Below are positions 1 to 14,500 of a stretch of DNA of 64,000 nucleotides, piece after piece. Position 1 is the first letter of the stretch, and every line of letters begins with the position of its first letter. Below the pieces are notes generated by a model. The model was not told where the DNA came from. It did no database searches and saw only the letters and a list, made by a program, of their open reading frames with translations. The DNA comes from Protea cynaroides (taxonomy: Eukaryota > Streptophyta > Magnoliopsida > Proteales > Proteaceae): NCBI GenBank assembly GCA_028583415.1, contig CM053267.1, positions 47,471,390-47,535,389 of the forward strand. The letters are read 5' to 3'. Position numbers and translations under genes: made by a program.

Positions 1-1177
1 GTTACTGTTCAAATCGATGTTGCTGGTCAGTTTATGAAGCCAATCGCTTGCTAATTTGAATTGCGAAGGAGATCGATTGTCCTGTTCAGATTTCTGGTTT
101 GATTATTTGAATCGATGCTCACAATCGATTTTTGGCTTGGTCTTTTGGAGAATCATCAATTATTAAAATCGATATTCTGTTTAGATATTCTGGTTCTACA
201 TATGTTTGAATTTGGCCAAAGAGTGGGTTCGATTCCCTGGTTCTAATTCTTGTTGCTGAATCTGATGATTTCTGGTTGTAGTGTTGCTATCGTGATTAAC
301 TGTGCATCTGATTTATACTACTATTCGTTGTTGAATCGATTCCCAGCATCTATAGTCCCATGGTGTTTGGATTTCAAGAGGGGGATCTCTCAATCTTTCT
401 AACACTGGTTACCACTGGGTTTCATATTTCCTTCATGAGGGTGAAAAAGCCCATTCTTCATATTTGCATATGAAATTTCTGGTTCAGTTTTACTCCCAAT
501 TTCTTGAATTTTCAATTTCTATTCCCTTCTCAGTTTCTATTCTGATTTACTTTCCTGGTTACTGACACTAATGCTTGTTGACTGAACTCCATCATCCCTT
601 CTTTCATCGTTATTTTTTGTTGGGAAGTCACAAACCCTTAGGTGAATCAAACTGCTGAATATGAGCCTAAAATAATATCTGCTTTCTGATTTCAAATCGA
701 AAATAAGAATCCAGTTTCTGTTTTACCGCCATCATCAGTTTCAGGAAGTTGATTTCTTTAATTGTCGGTGGTGTGGGTCTGTTTCTGCCTGAATTTCGGA
801 AGACTCAATTAAATTCAGATCTGGTTCCATATTTTCGGCCAGACCTGAGTTGCAGATCTTTTCATTTCTGTAATCCTCATCATATGAGTCTAACATTGGC
901 TAGATTCAAATGGGTTTTGGGTTTCAAACCTTGCAATTTCCAGGTTCAAAATTTCTAGTTCGACTGTTTGGGGATATCAATTGTTGAAATCAATTTATTT
1001 GGTTCGATTTTGGTGTTGAATTGATTGTTGGAATCGATTTTCTGGTTTGTTTGTTTGAAGGATACCGATTCTTGACATTGATTCTCTATGGAGTGTATTT
1101 TGGAACCAATTGTGTGCTCAGTCCTTGCTGTCCCTTATTGCAGACCCTTGGTTATTTGTCCCAGTGGAATTCTCCAC

Positions 1178-1345
1178 GTGAGGTAGAGAAGGAGCATATT
1201 TGCTCTTGCTCTACGTTTGTGCTCGCTCGTGTTCGTGTTCGCTCATGTTGGATCCTACTTTTCAGGAGCATATTTGCTCGTGTTTGTGTTCGCTTGTGTA
1301 CTTTTAAGGAGCATATACTTGTTCATGTTTGTGACTGCTCGTGGG
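1178..1345 (+). repeat. Tandem-like array in copia leader
   Basis: A word close to GAGCATATTTGCTCGTGTT recurs about three times here, separated by TTCGCTCATGTTGGAGC-like text. The same array, with more copies, is at 23078-23290 on the other strand. It lies in the untranslated leader of this copia family. Its role is unknown; the GAGCATATTTGCTC core is a near palindrome. Confidence 0.7.
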
Positions 1346-1479
1346 AGATGCACTTTTATAAGAGGCAATTTTATTAGTCGGTTCTCAAGTTGATTGTTGA
1401 TGGTTCTAGTTTGTGAATTGGTATTGCTACCAAGAAGTTCTCTATGTGCTCTTTGGCTGCTTCCCATAATTGGTCGTTG

Positions 1480-1902
1480 CACCAACTTGATGTGAAGAAT
1501 GCATTCCTTCATGGTGATCTCAATGAAGAGGTTTATATGGTACAACCGTTCGATTTTGTTGTTCAAGGGGAGTTTAGTCTGTAAATAATCTCAAGAATCG
1601 TTACATGCGTCAAGCAGTTATTGACCGAACTTGGTTTCCCACACATGTCTTCGATGCAACTGTGGTGTGACAACCAAGTCATCATTCATATTGTCTCCAA
1701 TCCTGTGTTTCATGAGGGGATTAAGCACATTGAGGTCGACTATCATTTCATTCGTGAGAAGCTTTTACAAGAGGTTGTTTTTCCCTACATTGTTCGTACA
1801 AGAGAACAACTTACTAATGTGTTTACCAAATCTTTGGGGAATGAGCAAATTGCTCATATTTGTAACAAGCTGGGCATGATTGATATATATGCTCCAGCTT
1901 GA
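1480..1902 (+). pseudogene. Copia RT fragment joined to RNase H C-terminus
   Basis: A short RT segment (LDVKNAFLHGDLNEEVYM, about 1488-1541) is followed after a break by the copia RNase H tail. The tail has the CDNQ motif near 1667, then HIEVDYHFIREK, and the usual ending DIYAPA before the stop at 1900-1902. The catalytic YVDD part of RT and the DADWAG part of RNase H are missing. The protein cannot be active, and the same deletion is present in the second copy near 22.6-22.9 kb. Confidence 0.8.
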
Positions 1903-1909
1903 AGAGAAG

Positions 1910-2241
1910 TGTTACGAATGATGAAATATGTGTTTATGTCTAGGTTCAATGCATGTGAAAATATGTCTAGGTTCGATGTATGCGAAGATATGACTAGGTT
2001 CGATGTATGTGAGGACAAGAGTGTTGACTTATTCCTCACCTATTTTTCTTTTAGGTTCTCACACTCTTTCCTTCTAGGTTGTTTCTTCTTTTATTTTGTT
2101 TCCTTGTTATTGCCCTCTTTGGGTTGTATCCTATGTCTATAAATATTGAATGCACTGGGCAGTCCACAATCACAATTGTGACTCCCATTGTTACATAATT
2201 ATTTCTCTCTTCTCTCTTCCTTTTCTCTTTATTTATTTACA
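1910..2241 (+). repeat. Copia 3' LTR (332 bp)
   Basis: It starts TGTTACGAATGATG just after a purine tract (GAAGAGAAG) and ends TTTACA. It is close to the two 326-bp LTRs at 22230-22555 and 23743-24068. A TATA-like TATAAATATTG occurs near 2139, followed by the conserved GGGCAGTCCACAATCACAATTG segment. Confidence 0.85.
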
Positions 2242-2371
2242 GTGTCAACATTAATGTTTGATTTAAGGGGTCTTAATATGTAAAGAACGAGGGATATATG
2301 AGTCAGAGTTATCAATCCATCCTTACAATAAAAAACACTCTGTATCTACTATTATTTAGGAGGGAAGATAC

Positions 2372-2584
2372 CTGTTATTCTCACTCCAAGAATCCAGTAT
2401 AACCCCTACAGCGCATTTAACAAAAAGCTGCATCACAGATTTTATGTTTGCTTCAACAGACAAAAGGTTATGTACTTCAGGCTCTGTAACCTCAGCAGCA
2501 TGCCCATTTGAGAGGGATTGGTTCTGCAGTTGTGCTCTTTCCATCTTAATAAACTCACTGGCTGCAATTACAGAACTGATGCAC
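2372..2584 (-). CDS. NAP1: NAP1 exon (last visible, toward C-terminus)
   Basis: 213 bp. It follows acceptor GTGCAG and ends before donor GTATCT. The first base completes an Arg codon split with the 992-bp exon. It encodes CISSVIAASEF to LDSWSENN, with a variable segment around QNQSLSNGHAAEVTEPE that also varies in other plants. The next exon should begin with the conserved LVAKLIFLDQLCE segment; it is not found between 1 and 2371, so it lies further left. Confidence 0.93.
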
Positions 2585-5500
2585 CTGCACGAACAATGTT
2601 TGGCCAGAATGATTGAGGTGCTATGAGGTAATGACTTACAAGAAATTTGAAGCTTTCTCCAAAAAAAAGAAAAAGACAATCCATATAGTATGATACCAAA
2701 AAATTCCAAATTTTCTTTCAATGGCCCCACCTAAGCCATAAAGCTGGATGATCATAACTATTCCAGAATCGTTCTGCTCATAGCATCCAATAATTATGCA
2801 ACAAAGTAGAACAGCTCATCAGATAGCTATAACTATCCAACTAAATAGATGTTTGGCTAAAGAAGAACTACGCAAGTCATCCACTGGATGAGTCAGGATT
2901 CACTGCAGAAGGATCACTGGATGTTTGTCCAACCAATGGTCCTGAAGATTGGCATACAGTCAAGAACATCCATCAGCTGATACTATTGTTGAAGCCCCCT
3001 ACTTAACACTCATAATTTAAAGGCATGCCATGTGATGAAGAGGAAATTTATGTTTTGTTTCTCTTCCTTTGGTCAAATAATTCATGATTTGTTTCACTGA
3101 TAGATGATCATCACATCTCACTATTTGATTTATTTAAATATGAAAAAAAGCTCACCTAGCCAAGCAGTGGATATTGTTGTTGAAGCCTCCAATGTTGATA
3201 TTGAAAGCAGTTGTGTTCCAGACATTAGAAGTCATGAATGCAGCCAACAGATATGGCAACAGATTCCATGAACCATCATTGGCACCACCAACTTCTCCCA
3301 AAATTGACCTTACCCATTCTGAATCATGATCTCCAACTACACCAACACTATTTGCTACCACCCTCAGCCTCCTAATTTCCTCCTCCTCGGGTATCTCATC
3401 AGGTAAATGCTTAGCTACCCTAGCTAGCAAAGAAAATATTAAAGGTGCACCTTCATCCAGCACGGCCGCTGCAGCCTCTGCTAAAAGCCGATCAAAAGCT
3501 AGAGCTAGGCCAGCTTGAATGCAAAACCCAATTACCGTGTCTATGTCCACAATTTGCTTCAAATTTTCCTCTCTTCCAACTTGGACACCAGAATGCATGC
3601 TTCTAGCAAATGCCTTGAGAGCCTCACGGTTCAAGCGCAATGATGTGTCAATGCAATTAAGCAATGTAGCTGTGTGTTTTTTCATCATTCTGTCTAGCCT
3701 GTCAACTCCATAGCCACCAAAAATACGAATAAAGGATTTCAACTCCCTTAGATCTGTGACTGAGTCCGCAAAATATGCACCAACAGGCCTCGTGCTCCTG
3801 AAACATTTGTGCATTGGTGCAAACAAAATCCCTGCACCAGATACATCCTTCACAATGTTTTCAACATACCAGTTGCATACAGCTTCAACAGCAGATCCAG
3901 TATTTTGGTCTGTTGTTTCTTGAAAAAAATGAAGGGAAGAAACTGGGCCAGAGAAGGCCTCTGTGAGTAAGACTTCTCGAATGCCCCAGGTCAGGTCCAT
4001 GCTAATGTGCTGCTCTGCTAATTGCACTATGCTCATATGTCTGCGAATCAGTGACTCCAAAATGGATGGCCTCTGAAGATCATTATCAGTTTTCAACACC
4101 GCTAGAAGTTTCTTCCTGAAGTTCCCAAGGATGCATTCTCTCATGTACTGCAGAGTAATGTGAGGTGAGTTATCCTTGAAGTTGGAACAAGTTGATGGGG
4201 TAGGTTTATTTAAAAGCGTACTTGCAAAACAATAATAGATCAAAAGAAAAGTAATTTGATAACAGTAAATAATCATAATTTTAAATGACAGGCTACACAG
4301 AACTGATCAATAAAAAATGTATGACAATTTCTCTACTCTAGAGAAAAAATTATGTAAGAGTGTTATCCATGAACTTTCTGTCTATTTAACCTGTGCATTT
4401 CCAGAAATGAACCACTGCTCACTAGTTCAGAGGCAACATTCTGTGAGCTGGATCAGACTGGTTGGTTGAATACGTTCAACCATCACCTAAAAAGGGCCAT
4501 TACTCAGCGCTGGTTACGCCCTGGCAGCCTGAATGACATTTTTGTCCAACTCATTTACCTTGTCACTATATCAACTGCAATATGGTTGAATCATTAACTG
4601 CATGATTGGACCATTAACAGCCAGACCGTCCTTATTACATGTATATTTCACACAAATGTTAGAAGCTGATATATGTTAAAAGCAAAAATTTCAAGCCTTA
4701 ACCATTCAAACTTAGTTGAGATGCTTAAAAACACCTCCTTGCCACTAAGCGACAACTATAGTTGTGTTATAAGATGACATTATTATATATTCAATGGGAA
4801 AAATCTTGTTCATGCTTCCATGAACTAAGACCAACCCACTTTGACCCAGCCTGGCTCAGTAGGGCAATTCGGTAACATGTGACCCAGCCTCATTGGCCAA
4901 CCTAAGACTCGGAACATTGGTCCAGAAACTAATATGATTAACCTACCACAATAATCGATAAAAGTTAATTGCCCATGGAGCTGTAACAACTCTTGACACA
5001 TCACACATCACATTTTAATATTTTAAATATGACACAAATGTGATTAAAGATAGAAGTCATAGAATTGTTCAGCTTAATATATGTATTTTCTGAACTCTTG
5101 CTCAACAAATTAACTTTCTCGGTCAAATGGTAAAGATTCAAAAACTTCATAGTTGCATTTTACACAACCAAAAAAAATGATCAAGTTTTGAGTTAAAAGA
5201 CTCAAAAACTGATTCTTTCCTCATCAAGTTTTCTGAAGTAAGTGGTAAGCCAACAGCTACAACTGCTTATCCTAAAAGCTTGTGCTATTAAGTAAGGGCC
5301 ACAAAAATATATATCAATACATACTAACAACTCCCCACACGCGCAGGCCCACAAACGACTCTGCATAGGACAATCACGTGGCACCAAGGGGGCACAACAT
5401 GTAGGAGACACAACACAAAACACAAACCCCGCCATCACGTGGCACCAAAGGGACATTAACAATACACAATATAAATCCCTCACAACTACCAGGGATCAAA

Positions 5501-8500
5501 CACCCGAGCTCCTGGCTCTAATACCATATCACAATCTACAACCGCTTATTCTAAAGCTTGACCTATTAAGGGCATAGTTCGAAAACTCACAAAATTTCAA
5601 ATGCTTTGATACGAAACAGCACACGAATCAGAGGATCTACACTGTTTCAATTGAAATTTTGGTGAAAACAATGAAATTTTGAACCATATTGTAACAATTC
5701 GGCAAAATAGTCCAATCAGGCTATTATAAATACCATGTTTTGACGATTCCTGGTCGAAATTTCAACCAAACTCAAAGGGGTTTCACCTCTTTTTCTGTGG
5801 GAAGAAGGAAAACATTGCTTTTGGCCAGAATTTTGCCATCTCACCTCTTCAAACTGCCGGAGTATGCTGTTGGAGGTTGCTACATTACACCCACAACATC
5901 GTTTGTCGTATTTTCGTTAAGATTAGGCCACATTCAACGGTTAAAGGTACGAACTTTTTTCCCAATTATATTTTTTTTACAATAAATATGATAAAAACCC
6001 AATAGTTGATGATGAACTTTTTACATATCAGACACCAAAGCTCAATCTACAGCCTCATGATGTCGGATTTTTTTCCTTGTATATATATATATATATATAT
6101 TTTCTGGTTTCAAAAAACAGATTTTCTTACAAAATAATTTCAAAAACTTATGGTTAATATAAACTAGATGCAAAAGAATTTCAAAAACTTATGGTTAATA
6201 TAAACTAGATGGGTCTCAATTTTGTATATATTTGACACCATTGGCTGATCTACAGCCTCACGGCGTTGGAATGTATTTTCTGTCTGTAATTTTTTTTTAA
6301 TTTCTGAAATAAAAAAATTAAAATTAAAAAAAGGGGAAAAAAAGTTCTGTTTTGAGGCTATGAGGGGTTCGAACCACCCAGAGAGACCCACACAAAAGAG
6401 TAACTTTTGCTTGTGAAGAACCAGTTCACCTTACACTATTATGTAGTTATCACAATGACAAGGCGACCCAAGGCATTGGAGGGTCACCGGACGTCCAAAG
6501 AGTCCGACTAGCCTCCCTAGTTTCCAACGCAGCTGGACGCCTAGGTGACGCTTGATAACTAGGTACCATTATGCATGAAATGAAGTGCTATGAAGCAAGG
6601 AAGTCCACTAGCAAAGTACAATCGTAGTCTTCCTCGAGGAGGGGAGTGGAATGTACAGAGTCATAGACACATTATATGTGCTCTCTAAACATGTTAGTAG
6701 AAAAAGCCGAAGTCCAACCAAGAATTTATAACAAGCTAATGTAATTCAAAGACTTGAATTTGATGACAGCAGGCTGAGAGTCTCAGAGGCATTTTAAGTA
6801 TATACAGTGAAGTTGGAAGTATTTATATGTAATGAAGGAAAGATAAACGTCTCTCACCTCCCTTAAAACAAAGACATGGTTTAGAACACAAATAGGTTCC
6901 ATATCATTTAAAACTGAGCACAGATTTGTCAACCTCTGCATTGCAGCCTCCAGCCTGTCAACCATTCAAACCAAAAGGGCAATCAATTGTCTCTTTTTTA
7001 ACCACTAAAAATAAAAACCTCTCAAAAGAATATGGTATTGATTTTTCATGTCTTGTGCTCACATCTTTATAGAACCACTGTTTTCGGGGAAGCTCTCATG
7101 GCCAGGCAATGGCAAACCAGAGATGACTTTTGGAGGTTTTGTAGGGTTTGAGGCTTTGGTTGCATAATTCATGTGAATTGCTGCTTGCTCTGGAAGAAGC
7201 TGAAATTTGCATAAAATTAGTCTTTAAAATATCATTTCATTGAATTAGCCCCTGTTTTACCAAAAAAAGAAAAAAGAAAAAAAGAATTAGCCCCTGCATA
7301 AGCAGAAAATTAACGACCTGAATCTCCAGAGAGCCAAATCCTCCTTCAGAGTCAAGAATATTGATTAGTCCTTCTAGTCCACCCATGAGGGACTCAATAA
7401 GAGATTCAACATATAAAACAGCATCTCGGCCAATTTTGGTTAACTGCACCAACACAGGAAGACAAGATCTGTCATGCAGTGATATATTTGTCCTTTCCAG
7501 TAATATTAGCTGAAAACCTTTTTCATGAATTTAACAGGGGAGGAATAAAAACTCCTTATGATTAGCATAAAAAATATTCTAACACCTCTCCCTGGTGGTT
7601 TTTGGTTCATCTAACTTGTTGGTTCACAAGAACACTCTTCTGTATGTTAATTACTAGTTTTTATGTTCTTTGAGAAATACATAAATCTAAAGCCGATAGA
7701 AGTGTTCTGAATAGCCACATACAGCTTATAACTTGAGGTAGTTGGATGACAATTTTGTCACTTGTTGACTACCATTTCCAAACATTTTAATGAAGTGCCT
7801 TTATAAGCTTGTCTGGGAGTTATAGGGTCCTTCATCCAAGAGGAATCCTCACAAACACTTTCCAATTATAATGGTCATGGAGGATTCAATTAGAATCTTC
7901 AATAAAATGTGGATACAAGAGAATTGGGCAATCTTAAAACTAGACTCCAGGAGACTTGCAATTTCTTTTGCAACCTAGTGGGGACTGGAGGTGCCCTTGT
8001 CCCAGCTGAGGAGCATCTTTTCACAGATTTGAAGAGTTATAGGGCCTCTTTCATTGAAAAATTTCCAGCAGTGTGGTTTTTGAAATTAAAAAGGTGGAAA
8101 ACTTGCTATCTATTTGGAGTATAGTATAAGCAGCAAAAAACAGGGTTAACAAAGAATGGGAATATGTCAATGCCAATATTGACACAAGAAAATCAGGGAA
8201 GCACGTATAAGAAATTAGGAAAACACTTACAGAGTCCAAACTTTATGCTTATAAACTACGGCATATTGGAAGGTAGAAATAAGAATATTTTGAAAATAGA
8301 GAGCTTCAACATTCAGATTATCATAGAAAATATGAAAGTGGTTGCAGATTATTGGATGCTGGTATAAAGACATTATATCATAGTTTTAGTTCAATGAGTG
8401 GGAGAGTATAGAGGCCACCAAGGGTGAACTTAGTAAAACTGGAAATTTTCATGGGTGCTCTGACTTTAGAAGGAATCTTCAGGAGAGAGAAATGGAGTAG

Positions 8501-11500
8501 TCATTCAGAAAAATCTTCCAAAGAAATCCCATTCCAAACATATGCTGAGGCATCATATTTTGCACCAGCACTGACTTGAAGACATTTGAATATCTCAACA
8601 TAATACTCAACATAATAGGGACCAGAAACATAATAAAGTAGTAGGTCTTAGTGAGGAAAAAAGTGTTAATGAAAATGTCATATCTGGAATAGAAATGACT
8701 TTGCTTAATTTTATTTGAGTTAGTAAGAATGCGCATTAGTGAACTCTTTTAGCACTCCTTGACAAATTATTTAAAGTTGTCGCCTTCTGCTATTTTTGGA
8801 ACATTTTGGAAATTGTGGAACTCTAATATTTTATTTCTTGAGGGTTTCATTGGTTCCGTAAGTGCATAAGTGAGTACATATACAATTTGGGAGACTAACC
8901 TGCGATGACAACTGAATTCTTGATTGAAAAGCTATTATTATTATTTTTATTATTTTTAGGAGTATATAGGAATCTACTTGTGGTTCAACCCCCCTTCTAT
9001 AGATATGTGTTAAATTATCAAAATACATAGTAATAAATAAAGAATCATCTTAAAAATAGGGAACTGTTGTGCCTGTGGCATCTCATATATATACCCATGA
9101 AGCTATAAATAGGGTGAACTGTCTTTATATCCGAGGAAAATGTAAAAGCAAATTTGTACCATGATGTTGTAGCCCAATGTACCATGTGAATATGTGTTGT
9201 TCTTGTCAAAGGGTACAGTTATTGGGTTTAAGTTGTAACAATTATTAAGGGTTGTAACACTGTAAAAGAGAAAACCAAAGAAAGAGACCAATAGAAAGGA
9301 GAGAAATCGTGGAGAGGGGGAGAGATTGATTGTGATTATCTCCCCCTATCCCTCTACTATTTATTATCAATTAGGCAGCCCATGTACAACTATCAACAGT
9401 CCATATACAGCTGTCTATATACAGTCAATATACTGCTGTCCATGTACAGTCCATATACAGCTGTCCATATACAGCCAATGCACTACTAAGACACACCTAA
9501 GACCTAGTCATCATAAGAAAAAGAAAGGAAAGATTAAAGATTGTAGGGTATACTTGTCTTTTCTGTTTTATACTTAAGTGGGGAAGTTTAGTCTTTTTAG
9601 GTATAACTTAAAGTGGTCAAATCGAAAAGCTTCATAGCAATGCTGACCTGACCCTTGCCTGAGCATCGCCTGAGCCTTTCTCTCCTCTCCTCCCCCCTGC
9701 TTCCCCCCTTTCCACCTCCCATCACCTTGAAGATGGCGAAATTGCCATTAGTATTCCCTCACCTGCTGAGAACTGCATGCCTGCTAATGGTAGTAAGGGC
9801 CTCTGGAACGCCCTATGCAACTTTGATCCCCTGTTGCTTGGGGAGGGGATGCCCTCCATTTCAATGCCCCGTTGTTGGAAGAGAATCTTAGATTCTCAAG
9901 TGCGCCTCTTCTCTGGATAGCTTCTTCTTGAACGAAATATCCAAATGGTCCAATACTTTGGTTGGCCCGTTTGTGGGAAGACGACTTCTGTTTCAGCTGG
10001 TGGAAAAGTCCTGCTCCAGATTTTCCTGGCTGCTAAGGAACTTTAGTGTTTCGCTTTGCCAATGAAGATGACAAATTGAGTGTCTTGGAAAAAGGGATAT
10101 GGTATTTTGCAGGTAAGCCATTAGCGGTCAGGCAGTGTAATGAGACCCTCCGGTTTGACAACATGAATCTGACCTCCCTTCCCATTTGGATTTCTCTTCC
10201 TAGCCTTCTGTTCTATCTCTGGTGTGAAGAAGCCTTGAGCTCGATTGGTTCGGTTATGAGAACCCCCCTATTTTCGGATAGATGCACGAAAGCCCAAAGT
10301 CTTTGCTCACATTTGCAGTGTTGTTCGAGCAGATAACCCTCATCCGGACTTTGTCACCATACGATCTGGTGTGCAGCATCTCTCGAAACACCAGGTCAAG
10401 TATGATTGGAAACCTCCTATTTGTCTCTCCTGCAAAGCCTTTGGCCATGCTACGGGAGCCTACAGTTCGTCAGGAAGTTCTCACCTGCCTTTCTTTGGTT
10501 GGCATCCGGCTTCAAAAAATCACTCCTCTTGGCGGCAAAAACTTTTGGCAGAGGACCCCTCCAGCTCTTGGGTTGCAGAAAAAGTAGTTCCTGGGGAAGA
10601 CAATGATGACATGGCAATCAATCTTGAGGCCTTACCCCCTGATGTCCTAGTCACCAAAAAAGATACCACCCCAGCCCTCGAAGCCGTACTCACCTGCAAC
10701 AGGTTTTGTGCCCTAGAGAACTTCGACACGGCTGAGGCTTTGTCATTGGAAGAGGATGATTGCCTTTTTGATGCCTTACTCCGTGGCATTGATTCTGAGA
10801 CGAAGGAAGTTTCCGAAATTGATTTGCTTCCAAAGAATCAACTCCCATCTTGTAGCCCCTACCTTCTGTGGATGAACAACCTACTCCCTCTCCCTTTCCC
10901 TGCCTTACCTCATCGCGAAAAACTCCCTCCTTTTCGGTTGCCTCTACTCCTCCACCCTCAAAGCCCATTTCCATGTATTTATCGGGAAGGAGCAGTCACT
11001 TGGGTCGAACTGGCAGTCACCTGGGTCGAACTGGCCCCCTTTAGTGGACCAAACCCCTCCAAACCTTGAACCAACCCCCATTTAGCGGTTCAACTCTCCA
11101 GCAATCCTGAACCAAACCCTCATCGCACTCCATCAGGCCCACACCTGGTCAGCCCGACCCAACCCCAATCCATCATTTATCCTAACCCTGACCTCTTACC
11201 CGATCTCCTAACCTAATTCCCAAACCCGCCTTTAAGAAAAACTGTCGTCATTCTCACCCGATATTCCCCATCCCATCGAACCTCCTGCTTGCGCCTACCC
11301 CTTACTCTTGGAATCTCCCCTACCCCAAACCCCCGAACACCATTAGTCCCCTACCCTAGCGGAATCCTCTGTTGCTTTTCCCTTGGTTGTTGCGATGCCT
11401 ATGGATGGCAATCTTGTAGATGGCTGTCAAGCGGATTATCCTTGCACCATCTTGGTGATGGGGAAGAAAAAATCCTGTGCTAAGAGTAAATGATCTGAGA

Positions 11501-14500
11501 GAGTTTCTAAGATGCTTCGGAAAGACTCCCTGGGTCGGGGTCCTCTCTGCGATCCTAAATGTGTCGTTTGTTTTGCTGATTGTTTGTGTTCTCTTTGATT
11601 GCAATAATGAAGGGTTTTTTTTAGAATTTCAACGGGTTAAATGGCCCTACCAAGCAAGTGGAAGTGAAATCCTATATCAAGAAACTCCATCTATCTTTTT
11701 GCATCCTTAGAGAAACTAGAGTAAAAATGGCCAACGCTAATGGCATTGCCAAGTTTGTAGCCCTGGGATGGCAGATGGAATCTAACTACAACCACTATAG
11801 CAATGGCCGCCTGTGGGTTCTCTGGGATAGTTCCAAAATCTCGTGCTCTATGATTCCTATGACTGACCAACTCATCCGTTTCAAAGTTGAGGAATCTATA
11901 AGCTCTTATATGTACTATATTACTGCAGTCTATGCTTTCAATTAGGCGATTGAGCGAAGAAGCCTTTGGGAAGATTTGGGCATGATCCAAGTGACCTTGG
12001 GAGGGAATCCCGGGGCATTTTGGGAGATTTCAATGTGGTCTGGTATGCCAATGAAAAGGTGGGTGGTTCCTTCGATGACCAATCTGTTGGATAATTTGCG
12101 CTGTCTTGATTTTATGGGAATGGAGGATCTCAAATGGATAGGCATGAAGTATAGGTGAACTAATAGAAGGATTGGTGATAAAAAGATTTCCTGCATGCTT
12201 GATAGAGCCTTGGTTAATGACAACTGTGTGAGACCCGCATCCAGAATCCCTTACTATCCCGAATTCCTCCTGTGCCAGGTCTCAACACATCGACTGATGG
12301 AGAACCTGATGCGGACTTGATGGTGGTATCTCAACCTTAGATGAGTCTTCTCTATGTATATTTGGTAGGGTAAGGTGCCCTAGTAGACCTTAGATGGAAT
12401 GGGTGTGTCTCCCAAAGCATTTGGGCCAACTGGCTAATCAATAGGCCATATTTTAGCCTAACTGGATGATCAACCGGATGATGTACCACCCGGTTTTCAG
12501 CAACCGGTTGATCGTGAGATTTGGCCTTTCTCTCTCCGTGATTTCTATAAAAGGAGGCCTCACTCCTTTTCTTCTTCTTGGAACCGTGGGAGAGTGAGAG
12601 TGGGAGAAAGAGAAGAGGAGAAGAAGTGGAACTTAAAGCTAAAGCTCGAAGCCCTAGCTCTTTCCCTTGGAGGTAAGTTTGACTAACCTTCCTCCTTTCT
12701 TTATGGTGTTAAAGGCTAGAAACCTTGGTGGTTGAGCTCCATTAATAACCTTGAAATGTTAGGTTTTCTCACCCACTCCATTGATGGAGTTAAATAGAGC
12801 CTTAATAGCTCCTTTGAGTCACATTGATGGTGGGAATAAGCTTCCCACCAACTAAAATGGGAACCTTAAGGTGGAGATCAAGTCTCCAAAGCTTGGAGAC
12901 CAAGCTTGGTTCGTGACCTAGTTTCTGGGTTTGAACCAGAGGCACAATCAGAGGCCTGGTTATGACCATTCCTCCAGGTAGACTTCAACCAAGGCTCTGC
13001 CAAGGCAAATGCCTTGGCTGATTGACCAAAGACCAACCGGAGGACCCTCCCGGAGGCACGATCCTCCAATTATCCTCCCGATTATCCAACCGGTTACCCG
13101 GTGGGTCTGATTGACCTGGACCCTCCGTTTAAGCTTAATACTAAGCGGAGGTAGTGCCGGATGATAGACCACCTGGCAAAGCCTCCAAAAGACTTACTGG
13201 AACCCCAGTGTGTATAACAGTACAAGCCGGATGATCTATCAGATGCTCGACAATCCGCTCATCCCTCCGGTTCTGTTACTTACAAAATACTCTAAGGGTT
13301 AACCGGATGACCTATTGGAAGAACCATCACCCGGTTTCATCCTTTGGTTCAGTCTAGTTTGACTATTATGCCTTGCAATGAATAGAAAGACCAACTGTTG
13401 GGTTCCCAGCTAGTCTTGGACCCGTGTATATACGTGTGAAGCTTGTCCATGCTGGTTAAAAGTTATACAACCAACTAATGAACCCTTATGTGCTTAAATA
13501 GGTATTTGACACGGGTGATTGTGAAAGCTTTCTTCTAAGCTTCATAGTACTACTGCACTTGTGCAAATAGGCGAGTGGTCTAGTCCGTAGACTTAGGACA
13601 TTTGCACATGTTTATTTATGTTTAGTAACATGCTTAGGTTGTAATTAATTGTATGCTTTCCATTACTGTTATGTATGAGCATGCATTGCATATAACAACT
13701 ATGTATGTTATGTTTGGTTGATTGGGTATGATGGACGTGTGGCTTGTTGGAGCACAATACACGGACCATGTTGATTACATTATAACTTAGAGGGGACATG
13801 GTGATCCATGGGAGTGGTGATCCAGGGATCACCCCACTCCCATGGATGACCGTTGGGGTATAGTTTTATTGTTTAATAAAGATATATGCAACCATGTATG
13901 ATGGCTCATGCGACGCATAGGAGTGCGGGTGCACGGGTCATGTTGGATTGCAACCATGTATGATGGTTCCTGTGACGTGTTGGAGCGCGGGCATGCAGAA
14001 CATGTTGGAATGTAAACTCACCAATGGGGGAACGGTGATCCATGGGAGTGGTGAGCCAGGGATCTCTGTTGGTGTAAGTCATGATGGTTTTGTTGACATG
14101 CTAGTGGGGGCACGGTGATCCATGGGAGTGGTGATCTGGGGACTTCTATTGGCGGGCAGCCAGAATGAAATGAATGTACATAATAAACATAGGTGGTGCC
14201 ATTCCCTATTTCCTATGCCCTTTCTATCGAGGTCAAGATACTAGTATAGCTTCGCACTTCTGAAGGTTGGGTGACCTTAGGAGGAGTCAGTGACATATGG
14301 GTGTACGGTAGCTGGCATATGAGGAGTCTATCATGGGAGGTGACGAGCCATGGAAGGATTGGTGTCCCTAAAGGGAGAACTTGTAGAAATGGTTTAACGG
14401 CCCGGGGTCATCTATTCAACTCCCGAGGTCATCTATTCAGCTTCTATTTTCACCCAGGATGTAGAAACATAAACCTGAGACCTAATATAAAATAAATTGC

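Larger units (their letters stand above)
1..2241 (+). mobile_element. Non-autonomous Ty1/copia element, copy 1 (5' end outside window)
   Basis: The first 2.24 kb is the leader, a short coding remnant and the 3' LTR of a copia-type element in the flanking NAP1 intron. The leader text matches, on the opposite strand, the leader of the element at 22230-24068, including the segment with ATCGATT words and the TTTGCTCGTG repeats. There is no gag, protease or integrase: the leader runs directly into a small reverse-transcriptase piece joined to the RNase H tail. The 5' LTR must lie left of position 1. Assignment to copia rests on the RT and RNase H motifs and on the LTR ends; the 3' flank gives no target duplication because the other side is not visible. 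Confidence 0.8.
4148..6857 (-). other. NAP1 intron (2.7 kb)
   Basis: AT-rich intron without coding signal. It holds a small TRIM-like element (about 5253-5575), an AT dinucleotide run (about 6080-6100), two related blocks near 6029-6080 and 6231-6285, a 35-bp exact duplication (6136-6211) and a 122-bp MITE (6443-6564). In 4300-5200 I see nothing recognisable. Confidence 0.6.

Noticed and set aside
1021..1377. Plus-strand frame of 118 codons
   Set aside because: Same leader array as above in copy 1; Cys/Val-rich text is a by-product of the repeat.
7909..8367. Possible small protein-coding gene in the giant intron
   Set aside because: Two short frames without recognisable family, no splice pattern and AT-rich composition.
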